Shown: piece by piece, positions 1-7,509 of the stretch | How the letters are laid out: each line of letters opens with the position of its first letter | How positions within the stretch are numbered: position 1 is the first letter of the stretch | Source: Streptomyces niger | GTDB lineage: Bacteria; Actinomycetota; Actinomycetes; Streptomycetales; Streptomycetaceae | DNA length: 64,000 nucleotides | Reading direction: 5' to 3' | Assembly (NCBI RefSeq): GCF_000718305.1 | Contig: NZ_JOFQ01000012.1 | Coordinates: 186,001 to 250,000 of the forward strand | The notes under the pieces: model-generated | Told to the model about the DNA's origin: nothing | Seen by the model: the letters and a program-made list of their open reading frames with translations, nothing else | Database searches by the model: none | Translations under genes and position numbers: made by a program

Positions 1-416
1 GCCAGAACGGCTTGCTCGACGACCTGCCGTACGGCGGCGGTGGCGGAGGGGCACGTGCCGAGGGTGCCGCCCAGGCGGACCCTGGCCACGCCGCGGTCGT
101 CCACGTCGAGCAGCACGATGCCGCCCGTGTCGGTGCCCACCCGCGACCTGGCCGCCGCCAGCGCTTCCTCGACCCGGACAGCGGTGGGGCGCGGATGCAG
201 GTCGTGGAGGATGAGGAGGCTGCCCACGAGGTCGTCGGCGGCCAGCCGGGCCACGTCCTCGGGGGTCAGCAGAGCGGTGATACGGGCGAGCCCGGTCCCG
301 TACAGCCGCATCAGCAGCCGCACGAGTTCCTCGGCCTGGTCGCCGATCTGCGGCGAGGAGGAGAGGCGGGTGACGAGCTCCGCCACCCGGGCTTCGACGG
401 CACGCAGTTCGTCCAT
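1..416 (-). CDS. NifU-like C-terminal-domain protein of the hydrogenase operon, partial (3' end outside window)
   Basis: Last visible gene of the hydrogenase operon. ATG at 416 lies 3 nt after the hhyL stop. The 138 visible codons have an acidic helical N-terminus (MDELRAVEARVAELVTRL). A NifU-like fold follows, ending in GGTLGTCPSATAAVRQVVEQ, which aligns with the Fe-S-scaffold signature of NifU C-terminal domains. That signature normally has a C-x-x-C pair; only one Cys is visible here because the first position is Leu. The family delivers Fe-S clusters, and a specialised role on the hydrogenase clusters is inferred from position only. The C-terminus lies beyond the left edge, so later cysteines cannot be excluded. 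Confidence 0.75.
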   Translation of the reverse strand, partial: MDELRAVEARVAELVTRLSSSPQIGDQAEELVRLLMRLYGTGLARITALLTPEDVARLAADDLVGSLLILHDLHPRPTAVRVEEALAAARSRVGTDTGGIVLLDVDDRGVARVRLGGTLGTCPSATAAVRQVVEQAVL

Positions 417-419
417 GGC

Positions 420-2192
420 TCAGCCCCCGCCGGTGTACGCGGTGGGGGAGTGCAGCTTCTTCAGCACGCGGCCCTTGCCCAGGTAGAGGTGGACGCCGCA
501 GGGCAGGCACGGGTCGAAGCTGCGCACGGTCCGCATGATGTCGATGCCCTTGAACGTCTCCGGCGGGTTCTCCTCGAAGATCGGGGTGTTCTGCACCGCG
601 TCCTCGAACGGTCCGGGGGTGCCGTGGACGTCGCGGCCGCTGGCGTTCCACGGCGTCGGCGGGTACGGGTGGTAGTTCGCGATACGGCCGTCCCTGATCA
701 CCATGTGGTGGGACAGTGCGCCTCTGACCGCCTCGCTGAACCCGCAGCCGACGGCGTCGTCGGGCACCTCGAAAGGGGTCCAGGTGGCGGTGCGTCCGGC
801 TCGTACCTCGGCGAGTGCCCGCTCCGCGAAGTGCAGGGCCATGGCCGCGGCGTACGCCTGGAAGTAGGTGCGGGCCCGGTTGCGCTCGATGGCATTGCTG
901 AGCGGCTCGCCGCGGTGCTCCGGGATCCGCCACTCGAAGGTGGCCTCGGGCCTGTTGGCGGTGCGCGGCAGGTTGATGAGCACACTGTGCCCGGTGGCCT
1001 CGACGTAGCCGATGTCGACGAGCCCCGCCAGGGCCGTGGACCACAGCCTGGCCAGCGGGCCGCCCCCGGTGTCGAGGGCCAGGTGCTCGGTCCCGTCGAA
1101 CCAACGAGGTGACATCACCCAGGTGTAGTTGCCGCCGAAATCACGCTTCTGGGGGCGCGGCACGGTGTGCTGGTTCCAGGGGTGCCGTCGGTCCACCGGG
1201 TTGCCCAGCGGATCGTGGGTCACGAAGGGGTCCCGGTCGTCCCAGTCGTCGTAGAACGAGCTGCCCAGCAGGATGCGGATGCCGAGGTTGATGTCCACCA
1301 GGTCGTTGGTCACCAGCCTGCCGTCCACCACCACGCCGGGGGTCACGAACATCCGGCGGCCCCACTCGCCCATCGTCCCGTAGCGGAAGTCGCAGTGCGC
1401 CGGGTCGTTCATCCCGCCCCAGCAGGCGAGCAGCACGCGCCGCCGGCCGACCTCCTCGTACCCCGGCATGGCCCGGTAGATGAAGTCGAACAGATCGTCG
1501 TGCATGGGGACGACCTTCTTCATGAACTCGATGTAGCGCATCAGCCGGGTGAGGTAATCGGTGAACAACTGGACCGAGGCGATCGTGCCGACGCCCCCCG
1601 GGTACACGGTCGAGGGATGCACGTGCCGGCCCTCCATCAGGCAGAACATCTCGCGTGTGGAGCGGCTGATCTGCAGCGCCTCCCGGTAGAACTCACCCTC
1701 CATCGGGTTGAGCGACCGCATGATGGCGGCGATCGTCCGGTATCCGTGCCCGGCCGCGTGGGGCGCCTCGGTGCGCTCGGCGAGCTCCAGCACGCCGGGG
1801 TTGGTCTCGCGGACCATGCGCTCGCAGTAGTCCACGCCGACCAGGTTCTCCTGGAAGAGATTGTGATCGAACATGTACTCGGCGGATTCGCCGAGATTCA
1901 GGATCCATTCCGCCAGCTCCGGGGGCCGGATGCCATAGGCCATGTGCTGCGCGTACACAGAGCACGTGGCGTGGTTGTCTCCGCAGATGCCGCAGATGCG
2001 GCTGCTGATGAAGTGCGCGTCCCGCGGGTCCTTGCCCTGCATGAAGACGCTGTAGCCCCGGAAGATCGACGAGGTGCTGTGGCACTCGGCCACCCGTCCC
2101 CGACCGAAGTCGATCTTCGTGTGGATGCCGAGGCTCCCCACGATGCGGGTAATGGGGTCCCATGCCATCTCGACCAGACCGTCGTCACCCAT
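420..2192 (-). CDS. hhyL: [NiFe] hydrogenase large subunit, group 1h (high-affinity H2 uptake)
   Basis: Catalytic subunit, 590 aa, oxidising H2 at the NiFe(CN)2CO centre. Both nickel-binding motifs are present: RICGICGDNHATC near residues 66-77 (C67, C70) and DPCLPCGVH at 560-568 (C562, C565). A 22-residue tail follows His568, the usual cleavage point of maturation endopeptidases. ATG 2192 was chosen because a GGAG lies 9 nt upstream; the in-frame ATG at 2201 abuts that GGAG. The gene overlaps hhyS by 8 nt, so coupled translation and 1:1 stoichiometry are likely. Group 1h enzymes of actinobacteria scavenge atmospheric H2 during starvation or sporulation (family knowledge). The assignment rests on the motifs and the paired Asp-containing small subunit. 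Confidence 0.95.
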   Translation of the reverse strand: MGDDGLVEMAWDPITRIVGSLGIHTKIDFGRGRVAECHSTSSIFRGYSVFMQGKDPRDAHFISSRICGICGDNHATCSVYAQHMAYGIRPPELAEWILNLGESAEYMFDHNLFQENLVGVDYCERMVRETNPGVLELAERTEAPHAAGHGYRTIAAIMRSLNPMEGEFYREALQISRSTREMFCLMEGRHVHPSTVYPGGVGTIASVQLFTDYLTRLMRYIEFMKKVVPMHDDLFDFIYRAMPGYEEVGRRRVLLACWGGMNDPAHCDFRYGTMGEWGRRMFVTPGVVVDGRLVTNDLVDINLGIRILLGSSFYDDWDDRDPFVTHDPLGNPVDRRHPWNQHTVPRPQKRDFGGNYTWVMSPRWFDGTEHLALDTGGGPLARLWSTALAGLVDIGYVEATGHSVLINLPRTANRPEATFEWRIPEHRGEPLSNAIERNRARTYFQAYAAAMALHFAERALAEVRAGRTATWTPFEVPDDAVGCGFSEAVRGALSHHMVIRDGRIANYHPYPPTPWNASGRDVHGTPGPFEDAVQNTPIFEENPPETFKGIDIMRTVRSFDPCLPCGVHLYLGKGRVLKKLHSPTAYTGGG

Positions 2193-3258
2193 GTCCGTCA
2201 TCTCCTGCCCAGGGGGCCAGATAGCCCGTGGTGAGCGTGTCGCCGCGGCGGCGCCACTCCGGTTCCTTCTCGGCCTCGTGTACGGCGATGGTGTGCAGAG
2301 TGCGGACGAGTGTCGTGTACAGGCCCTGTGTGGGTGGCGACGTCGACATACCGGGAGGCTCATCCATGAAAGGCATGAAATTGTCGGGAAAACCCGGCAT
2401 GGTGCACGCGATGCAGAGCCCCCCGACGTTGGGGCAGCCACCCACTCCGTTGATCCAGCCACGCCGGGGCACGTTGCATTTCACGGCAGGACCCCAGCAG
2501 CCGATCTTCACCAGGCACCGGTCCTGCCCGTACCCGGTGGCGAGGTCGCCCTGTTCGTAGTAACCGGCGAGATCGCAGCTCTCGTGCACGCTCCGGCCGA
2601 ACAGCCAGGCGGGGCGGAGGTTCTCGTCCAGTTCGATCATGGGGGCCCGGCCTGTGATCTGGTACAGCAGGTGGACCAGCGTCTCCGCGAAGCTGTCCGG
2701 CTGGACCGGGCAACCCGGCACGCACACGATCGGGACGTCCGCCTTCGACCGCCACCGCCACCCGAGGTAGTCGGGCACCCCCATGGCACCGGTCGGGTTG
2801 CCGGCCATGGCGTGGACGCCTCCGTATGCGGCGCACGTGCCCGCGGCGACGACCGCGGTGGCCCCGGGCGCCAGCCGGTCGAGCCACTCGCAGACGGTGA
2901 TGGGCTGGCCCGTCACGGGGTCGTTCCCGAAGCCGGTCCAGTACCCCTCCTGTTTCACCGCCTCGTTCGGGACGGAGCCTTCGACGATCAGGATGAACGG
3001 ATCCAGCTCGCCGCGGGCCGCCCGGCGGAACCATTCGATGAAGTCCTCGGCCCCGCCCTGCGGGCCGCACTCGTAGTCGAGCAGCGGCCAGTGCAGCGCC
3101 ACCGGGGGAAGCCCCGGCAGCGCACTCGTCGCGATCTCCTCGATGCTCGGCTGGGTGGCCGCGGTCAGTGCGACCGAGTCGCCGTCGCAGCTGAGCCCGG
3201 CGTTGATCCACAGCACATGGACCAGTCGGTCCTCGGCGCTCGTGGCGTGCGCGGTCAC
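2185..3258 (-). CDS. hhyS: [NiFe] hydrogenase small subunit, group 1h
   Basis: Electron-transfer subunit, 357 aa, carrying three Fe-S clusters. The proximal-cluster motif reads C24-D-G-D27-S, whereas standard hydrogenases have C-x-x-C. The Asp ligand is a hallmark of group 1h enzymes, first characterised in the Ralstonia eutropha actinobacterial-type hydrogenase. Other ligand regions visible are GTCAAYGG, CVPGCPVQPD and the C-terminal Cys-rich segment KIGCWGPAVKCN...GGCPNVGGLCIACTMPGFPD. No twin-arginine leader or C-terminal membrane anchor is present, consistent with a cytoplasmic enzyme. The GTG start at 3258 overlaps the upstream SIS stop in a GTGA arrangement. Confidence 0.95.
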   Translation of the reverse strand: MTAHATSAEDRLVHVLWINAGLSCDGDSVALTAATQPSIEEIATSALPGLPPVALHWPLLDYECGPQGGAEDFIEWFRRAARGELDPFILIVEGSVPNEAVKQEGYWTGFGNDPVTGQPITVCEWLDRLAPGATAVVAAGTCAAYGGVHAMAGNPTGAMGVPDYLGWRWRSKADVPIVCVPGCPVQPDSFAETLVHLLYQITGRAPMIELDENLRPAWLFGRSVHESCDLAGYYEQGDLATGYGQDRCLVKIGCWGPAVKCNVPRRGWINGVGGCPNVGGLCIACTMPGFPDNFMPFMDEPPGMSTSPPTQGLYTTLVRTLHTIAVHEAEKEPEWRRRGDTLTTGYLAPWAGDDGHG

Positions 3259-3959
3259 CGCACGTCACCCCGGGCCGTGTGCGATGAGCCGCCCAGTGCA
3301 TGCTGAGTGAGCTCCCACAGCGTGTGGCACACGGTCGCCTGTGCTTCCTGGATGCGGTGGACGGAGGCCGACGGGATGACGAACAGGTGGTCGAGGACGG
3401 CGAGTCCGGCCAGCCGGCCGCCGTCGTGGCCCGCCAGCGCGACGGTCAGCAGCCCGTGCCGTGCCGCCTCTTCGAAAGCCCGTACGACGTTCGCCGAACC
3501 GCCACTTGTGGTCAGCCCGACGGCGATGTCGCCACGCCTCCCCAAGGCCGCCAGCTGGCGCGCGAAGACGGACTCGAACCCGACGTCGTTGGACAGCGCG
3601 GTGACGACGGCCGCATCGCTGGTCAGCGACAGCGCGGGCAGCGCCCGGGCACTCGGGGGCGGATGCAGGAACGTGGTGGCCAGCCCCTGGGCGTCCGTAC
3701 TGCTCCCGCCGTTGCCGAAGGCGAACAGGCGCCCCCCGGCGGCGAACCGCTCCGCCATGGCCTCGGCGCATGCGGCGATCTCCCCCGCACAGCCCGCCAC
3801 GACAGCGCGCCGCAGCGCGGTGATCTCGGCCGCCTTGTCCCGTGCGGCGCGCGCCACTTCGGCCGGCACGGCATCGGGCTCCGCCGGCCGCTGATACAGG
3901 AACGGATACAACTCCTGCACGCCGCTGGGGACATCACTCGTCCGCGGTACATCACTCAT
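3255..3959 (-). CDS. SIS-domain (GmhA-like) protein in hydrogenase operon, copy proximal to hhyS
   Basis: A 234-aa sugar-isomerase-fold protein. After a 50-residue lead-in it shows the phosphosugar-binding signatures FGNGGSSTDA, LTTSGGSANV and a C-terminal helix HRIQEAQATVCHTLWELTQ, as in phosphoheptose isomerases such as GmhA. Substrate and reaction are unknown. The gene sits between the HypC-like gene (8-nt overlap) and hhyS (4-nt overlap), so it is certainly co-transcribed. A role in hydrogenase assembly is inferred from location alone. It is one of two SIS paralogues in the operon; this one keeps Gly-Gly-Ser-Ser in the first loop, while the other has Gly-Ala-Ser-Ala. Confidence 0.85.
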   Translation of the reverse strand: MSDVPRTSDVPSGVQELYPFLYQRPAEPDAVPAEVARAARDKAAEITALRRAVVAGCAGEIAACAEAMAERFAAGGRLFAFGNGGSSTDAQGLATTFLHPPPSARALPALSLTSDAAVVTALSNDVGFESVFARQLAALGRRGDIAVGLTTSGGSANVVRAFEEAARHGLLTVALAGHDGGRLAGLAVLDHLFVIPSASVHRIQEAQATVCHTLWELTQHALGGSSHTARGDVR

Positions 3960-4224
3960 GCGCCACCTCGCCGTCCGCGGCGCCCGGCAGTGCGGGCGTC
4001 CGGGGTACCCGGGCGATGGCCTCCCCGGCGTGGACGAGGACGGTGGCGCCCACCGCCGCCGGGACGAGCGCTACGCTGATCTCCTGGAGCGTCCCCCCGG
4101 CGTCGGCCAGGGCCAGATCGCCGGGCAGCAGCTGCACGAGCCGCATCGCGACCGCCTCGTCCGAGCAGGTCGTACAGGCTTCGCCGGAACAGCTCCGCTC
4201 CTCCTCGCCGCTTCGTCCGCTCAT
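3952..4224 (-). CDS. HypC/HupF-like hydrogenase maturation chaperone, divergent
   Basis: A 90-aa protein whose core AMRLVQLLPGDLALADAGGTLQEISVALVPA...VHAGEAIARV follows the HypC/HybG beta-barrel pattern. HypC carries the Fe(CN)2CO unit to the large subunit and needs a Met-Cys N-terminus. Here the start MSGRSGEEERSC places a Cys cluster C-x4-C-x2-C (CSGEACTTC) ahead of the barrel instead. ATG 4224 overlaps the upstream SIS stop (ATGA) and is preferred over an in-frame GTG/ATG further upstream that would lie inside that gene. It is probably a group-1h-specific HypC-like protein; canonical hypABDEF genes are not in view. Confidence 0.75.
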   Translation of the reverse strand: MSGRSGEEERSCSGEACTTCSDEAVAMRLVQLLPGDLALADAGGTLQEISVALVPAAVGATVLVHAGEAIARVPRTPALPGAADGEVAHE

Positions 4225-4877
4225 GCGATCAGCTCCGTCCCGTACCGTTCGAGGAAGACCTGCGCCATTTCCCACAGCAGGTGGTAGAGGGTCATATGGC
4301 TCTCCTTGACGACCAGTGGGTCGGCGGACCGCACCACCAGCAGGTGATCGGCGGCAGGGGCGTCCCCGGGGGCGCCGCCGCTCAGGACGACGGTGAGCAG
4401 GCCGAGTTCCCGGGCCGCCGCCACAGCGTGGTGCACGTTCGGGCAGCGGCCGTCCGGCGAGATGCCCAGTGCGATGTCCCCCGTCGTGGAGAACGCGCGC
4501 AGTTGGTGCTCGAAGACCTCCGCGAACCCCTCCTGCGTCCCGATCCCGCTGAGGGTCGCCGAGTCGTTGCCGAGGGCCACGGCCGGCAGGGCGCGCTTGC
4601 CGACGATGGCCGGGTGCATGAACTCGACCGCAAGATGGCTCGCGTCCGTGGCCGAGGCGCCGTTGCCGAACGTGAAAAGCCGGCCGCCGCGCTGGAACCT
4701 CGCCGCCATGTCCCGGCAGACCTCGCTCAGCCGGCCGGCTTGTTCCGCGATGCCGTGAACGGCGGGCTCCCGACGGTCGAACGCGCGCCGGACGGCCGCC
4801 CCGTCGGTCCGGCGCGGGCCTGTGTCCGGGCCCATGGGTCCGTTGTCCGGGCCTTTGGCCTGGGCCACTTCGCTCAC
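4221..4877 (-). CDS. SIS-domain (GmhA-like) protein in hydrogenase operon, promoter-proximal copy
   Basis: A 218-aa SIS fold with signatures FGNGASATDASHLAVEF, GISPDGRCPNVHHAV and the C-terminal helix ESHMTLYHLLWEMAQVFLERYG. It is clearly paralogous to the second SIS gene at 3255-3959. The Pro/Gly-rich first 25 residues look unstructured. The GTG start at 4877 overlaps the SpoIIE-phosphatase stop (GTGA) and the stop overlaps the HypC-like ATG (ATGA), tying phosphatase, SIS and maturation genes into one translationally coupled unit. The catalytic activity is not predictable. The two SIS proteins may form a heteromer, which is only an inference. Confidence 0.85.
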   Translation of the reverse strand: MSEVAQAKGPDNGPMGPDTGPRRTDGAAVRRAFDRREPAVHGIAEQAGRLSEVCRDMAARFQRGGRLFTFGNGASATDASHLAVEFMHPAIVGKRALPAVALGNDSATLSGIGTQEGFAEVFEHQLRAFSTTGDIALGISPDGRCPNVHHAVAAARELGLLTVVLSGGAPGDAPAADHLLVVRSADPLVVKESHMTLYHLLWEMAQVFLERYGTELIA

Positions 4878-6931
4878 CCCTCCACGTGGAGGACGATGAC
4901 GCAGGTGTCGTCCTCCGGGTTGGTGTCCAAGGCGGACAGCAGTGTGCTCAGGTGCTGCCCGGGATCGCCCTGTGCGCCCCGCCGCGCGGCGTCCAGGAGA
5001 AGGGCCAGGCGTTCGTCGCTGTGGTCGTCGCGGCGCTCCACCAGACCGTCGGTGTAGAGGATCACGCGGTCACCGGGGTGCAGCCGTTCGGTCACCACGC
5101 GGTAGCCGGGGTCCATGACGGCGCCCAGCGAGACCCCTTCGGCGTTGCGCAACTCCCGGGCGTGCCCCGCACGAACGAGCACGGGAGGAGGGTGGCCGCC
5201 CCGGGCCCAGGTCAGGGTGCGGTCGTCCGGGTCGAAGTGGCCCACCACCGCGGTCGCCATCACGGCTTCCTCCTGGCTGTGCAGGGTGACGAGATTGAGG
5301 CAGTGGAGGATCCTGGCCGAGTCGGCTCCGGTGTGGGCGATACCGAGCAGCGCGTTGCGCAACTGGGCCATGGACGCCGCCGCGTGCAGGCCGTGCCCGC
5401 TGACGTCCCCGATGGCGATGAGCACTCGTCCGTCCGGCAGCGGAACCGCCTCGAACCAGTCGCCGCCCACGCGTGCGCTGTCCTCCGCGGGCCGGTAGCG
5501 CAGGGCGATCCGCAACCCGGGCAGCCGCGCCGACGGCCTGGGCAGCAGCGCCACTTGCAGTTCCTCGGCCCTGCGGAGCCGGTGGCGCTCGGCCTCCTGC
5601 CGAGAGGCCTCGAGTGCGGCTTCGATCCGGCGGGTGGCGGAGACGTCCTGCACGACTCCGTGCAGGGCGATCATGTTGCCGAGGCTGTCGCGGACCAGTT
5701 CGGCGGTCACGCTGACGTGGCGCGTCTCTCCGGTGTTCGTGATACGTGCCTCGAACGTCACGGGCTCGTCCCCTTCGCACAAGGTCTCCACCGCTGCTGT
5801 GACAGCCGGGAGGTCGTTCTCGTGCACGTACTGAGGGAGCACGTCGAGCGGCAGCGGACCCCTCGCCGGATCGGTCGCGAAGATGTCGTGGACACCGCGC
5901 GACCAGGTGATCTCGCCGGTGACGAGATTCCACTCCGCCCACCCCAGGTTGACCAGCCTCTCCGCGTCGTGGATACGGGCCGCCATTCGAGCCTGCTGGT
6001 CGTGGAACTGCCAGCTGACCAGCAGCCCGCCGCCCACGCGCTGGGCCCGCACACTCATCACGGCGGGATACCTGACCCCGCGCAGTGGCTCCTCGTAGAA
6101 AAAAGGACCCTGTTCCAACGGAACACCGGTCTCCAGGACCTTGACGTACGCGTCGAAGATCCCGGCCGGGGCGAGTCCGGGAAACGCCTTCAGCAGCCCG
6201 CTGCCGGCGATGTGATCGGGGGTCCGCCCGAGCACGTCCGTGGCGTGCCCGTTGCACCGCTCGATGCGAAACTCCACGACCCGGCACTGCCTGTCCCGGA
6301 CGGGGAAGAGCAGCGCCGCGGGTATGGGGATCGCATTCAGGACCGCGGCCAGCCACGGCGCCGCGAACTCGTCCTCCGGAAGGCCCAGTTCGGCCAGGCC
6401 GCACAGCGCGCGCCCCACGTCGCCGGTGAGCGTCTCCGCACGTTCGGTGACCGTCTGCTCCAGGGGTGGTCCCTTCGGCCAGGTCACGCTCACCACGCAG
6501 AGAAACCTCTCTTCCGCGGCCCCGGCGGTCCGAACGCCGCCCGAAGTGGCCACGCCGACCGACTCGTTCCAGGCCGTCACCCAGGTCAGGATCCGGTCTC
6601 CGCTCTCGTCGTCCAGCCACAGCAGCTGTTCCTTCGGAGCCAGCCGAGTGAGGGGGAACAGGCATCGCAGCGGTACCCGCGACCAGTCGCTGACAGCTTG
6701 TGTCGAGGCACCGGCAACGCCGCTCATCCGAAGCCCGCCCTCACCGTCGATGATCGCCAGCAGTACCGTCGCGGCGCCCCACGGCCCGACACGGTCGTAC
6801 AACAGCTGTGCCAAGTGCACCGGACTGCGCGCGTCACTCGTCTCCGCGCGGATGTCGCGGCCCTTCGCCATGCGGTCCTCGCTGTGATCCGCGGCGGCCG
6901 CCTCCTCGCTCCTCACTACGTCCTCCGCCAT
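4874..6931 (-). CDS. PAS/sensor-SpoIIE (PP2C-type) serine phosphatase heading the hydrogenase operon
   Basis: A 685-aa soluble sensor phosphatase. Residues about 30-180 resemble a degenerate sensory domain, followed by PAS-like segments around 195-310 and 320-440 (the second ending VVQDVSATRRIE). A short coiled linker and a SpoIIE/PP2C catalytic domain (about 465-685) follow. Metal-binding motifs are GGDWFEAV at 489-496, IGDVSGHG at 508-515, ARGGHPPP and LYTDGLVERR. Such proteins dephosphorylate anti-sigma-factor antagonists. No kinase or anti-sigma gene is adjacent. ATG 6931 lacks a good ribosome site; an in-frame ATG at 6871 has GAGG 5 nt upstream and may be the true start. Coupling by overlap to the hydrogenase genes is unusual. 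Confidence 0.9.
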   Translation of the reverse strand: MAEDVVRSEEAAAADHSEDRMAKGRDIRAETSDARSPVHLAQLLYDRVGPWGAATVLLAIIDGEGGLRMSGVAGASTQAVSDWSRVPLRCLFPLTRLAPKEQLLWLDDESGDRILTWVTAWNESVGVATSGGVRTAGAAEERFLCVVSVTWPKGPPLEQTVTERAETLTGDVGRALCGLAELGLPEDEFAAPWLAAVLNAIPIPAALLFPVRDRQCRVVEFRIERCNGHATDVLGRTPDHIAGSGLLKAFPGLAPAGIFDAYVKVLETGVPLEQGPFFYEEPLRGVRYPAVMSVRAQRVGGGLLVSWQFHDQQARMAARIHDAERLVNLGWAEWNLVTGEITWSRGVHDIFATDPARGPLPLDVLPQYVHENDLPAVTAAVETLCEGDEPVTFEARITNTGETRHVSVTAELVRDSLGNMIALHGVVQDVSATRRIEAALEASRQEAERHRLRRAEELQVALLPRPSARLPGLRIALRYRPAEDSARVGGDWFEAVPLPDGRVLIAIGDVSGHGLHAAASMAQLRNALLGIAHTGADSARILHCLNLVTLHSQEEAVMATAVVGHFDPDDRTLTWARGGHPPPVLVRAGHARELRNAEGVSLGAVMDPGYRVVTERLHPGDRVILYTDGLVERRDDHSDERLALLLDAARRGAQGDPGQHLSTLLSALDTNPEDDTCVIVLHVEG

Positions 6932-7146
6932 GAGGCAGCTGCCGACTGCCGGCGGCCTGTGGACGGAGGAGCCCGCAGGCCAGCCGGATGCAGCCCCGTC
7001 GAGCCTCCGTCACACTCCGATGCGTCCACACTCGTCGCCGTGCACGGGACACATCGTGTGATGCGCCTCCGCGCGCTCGGGAGCCACTGGTACCCCGGGC
7101 CGTGACGGCGGATCGACGTTGCTGCTACCGCCCTGGGCCATGCCAT
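6916..7146 (-). CDS. Candidate small ORF with near-perfect Shine-Dalgarno upstream of the hydrogenase operon
   Basis: AAGGAGGTGA lies 7 nt upstream of an ATG at 7146, the strongest ribosome-binding site in the window. The frame from this ATG encodes 76 residues rich in Arg, Ser and Thr and ends (TAG 6916-6918) inside the start of the SpoIIE gene, so it could couple translation. A second ATG at 7141, in another frame, gives a 43-residue peptide ending CPVHGDECGRIGV (stop 7010-7012). Third-position GC does not discriminate between the frames. No family is recognised. It could be a leader peptide, a small protein or a misplaced start for a longer upstream product. Confidence 0.4.
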   Translation of the reverse strand: MAWPRAVAATSIRRHGPGYQWLPSARRRITRCVPCTATSVDASECDGGSTGLHPAGLRAPPSTGRRQSAAASWRRT

Positions 7147-7509
7147 TTCGTCACCTCCTTCGCCAGGAGTGCCGTCCGTGCCCGTCCCGCGTACTCGGAG
7201 ACGTGCTCTGGCCGGGGTGCGAGCAGCCAACGGGCAGAGAAGAGTTCTACCAGTGCACGATTGATCACGGCGCGTAGTGACGGGTATTGTCTGGCGAGTA
7301 ACGGTTATGTCCTTGGCGGTGCATCTCATGACGCATGGGTGACCGCGACCGACGGACAGACGCAAGACGGTACGCACGGCCGGCGCGGGCAGCAGTGCGT
7401 TCGGTGCGACGACCAACCTTGACCACGCCGTGGCATGTGCGGCCACCGTACTGTCCTGTGCGCCCCTTCCGCTCCGCCCGGCAGGAGGGTGCCTGTGAAG
7501 GCGGGGGGC
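6932..7509. other. Intergenic region carrying the hydrogenase operon promoter
   Basis: This 578-bp stretch lies between the hydrogenase operon (leftward) and the 3' end of the hydrolase gene. Apart from the small ORF candidates near 7146, no protein family signal was found. Its 7200-7340 part is the least GC-rich and is the likely location of the operon promoter. No -35/-10 pair was convincing enough to annotate. No terminator hairpin was seen after the hydrolase gene. Confidence 0.5.
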
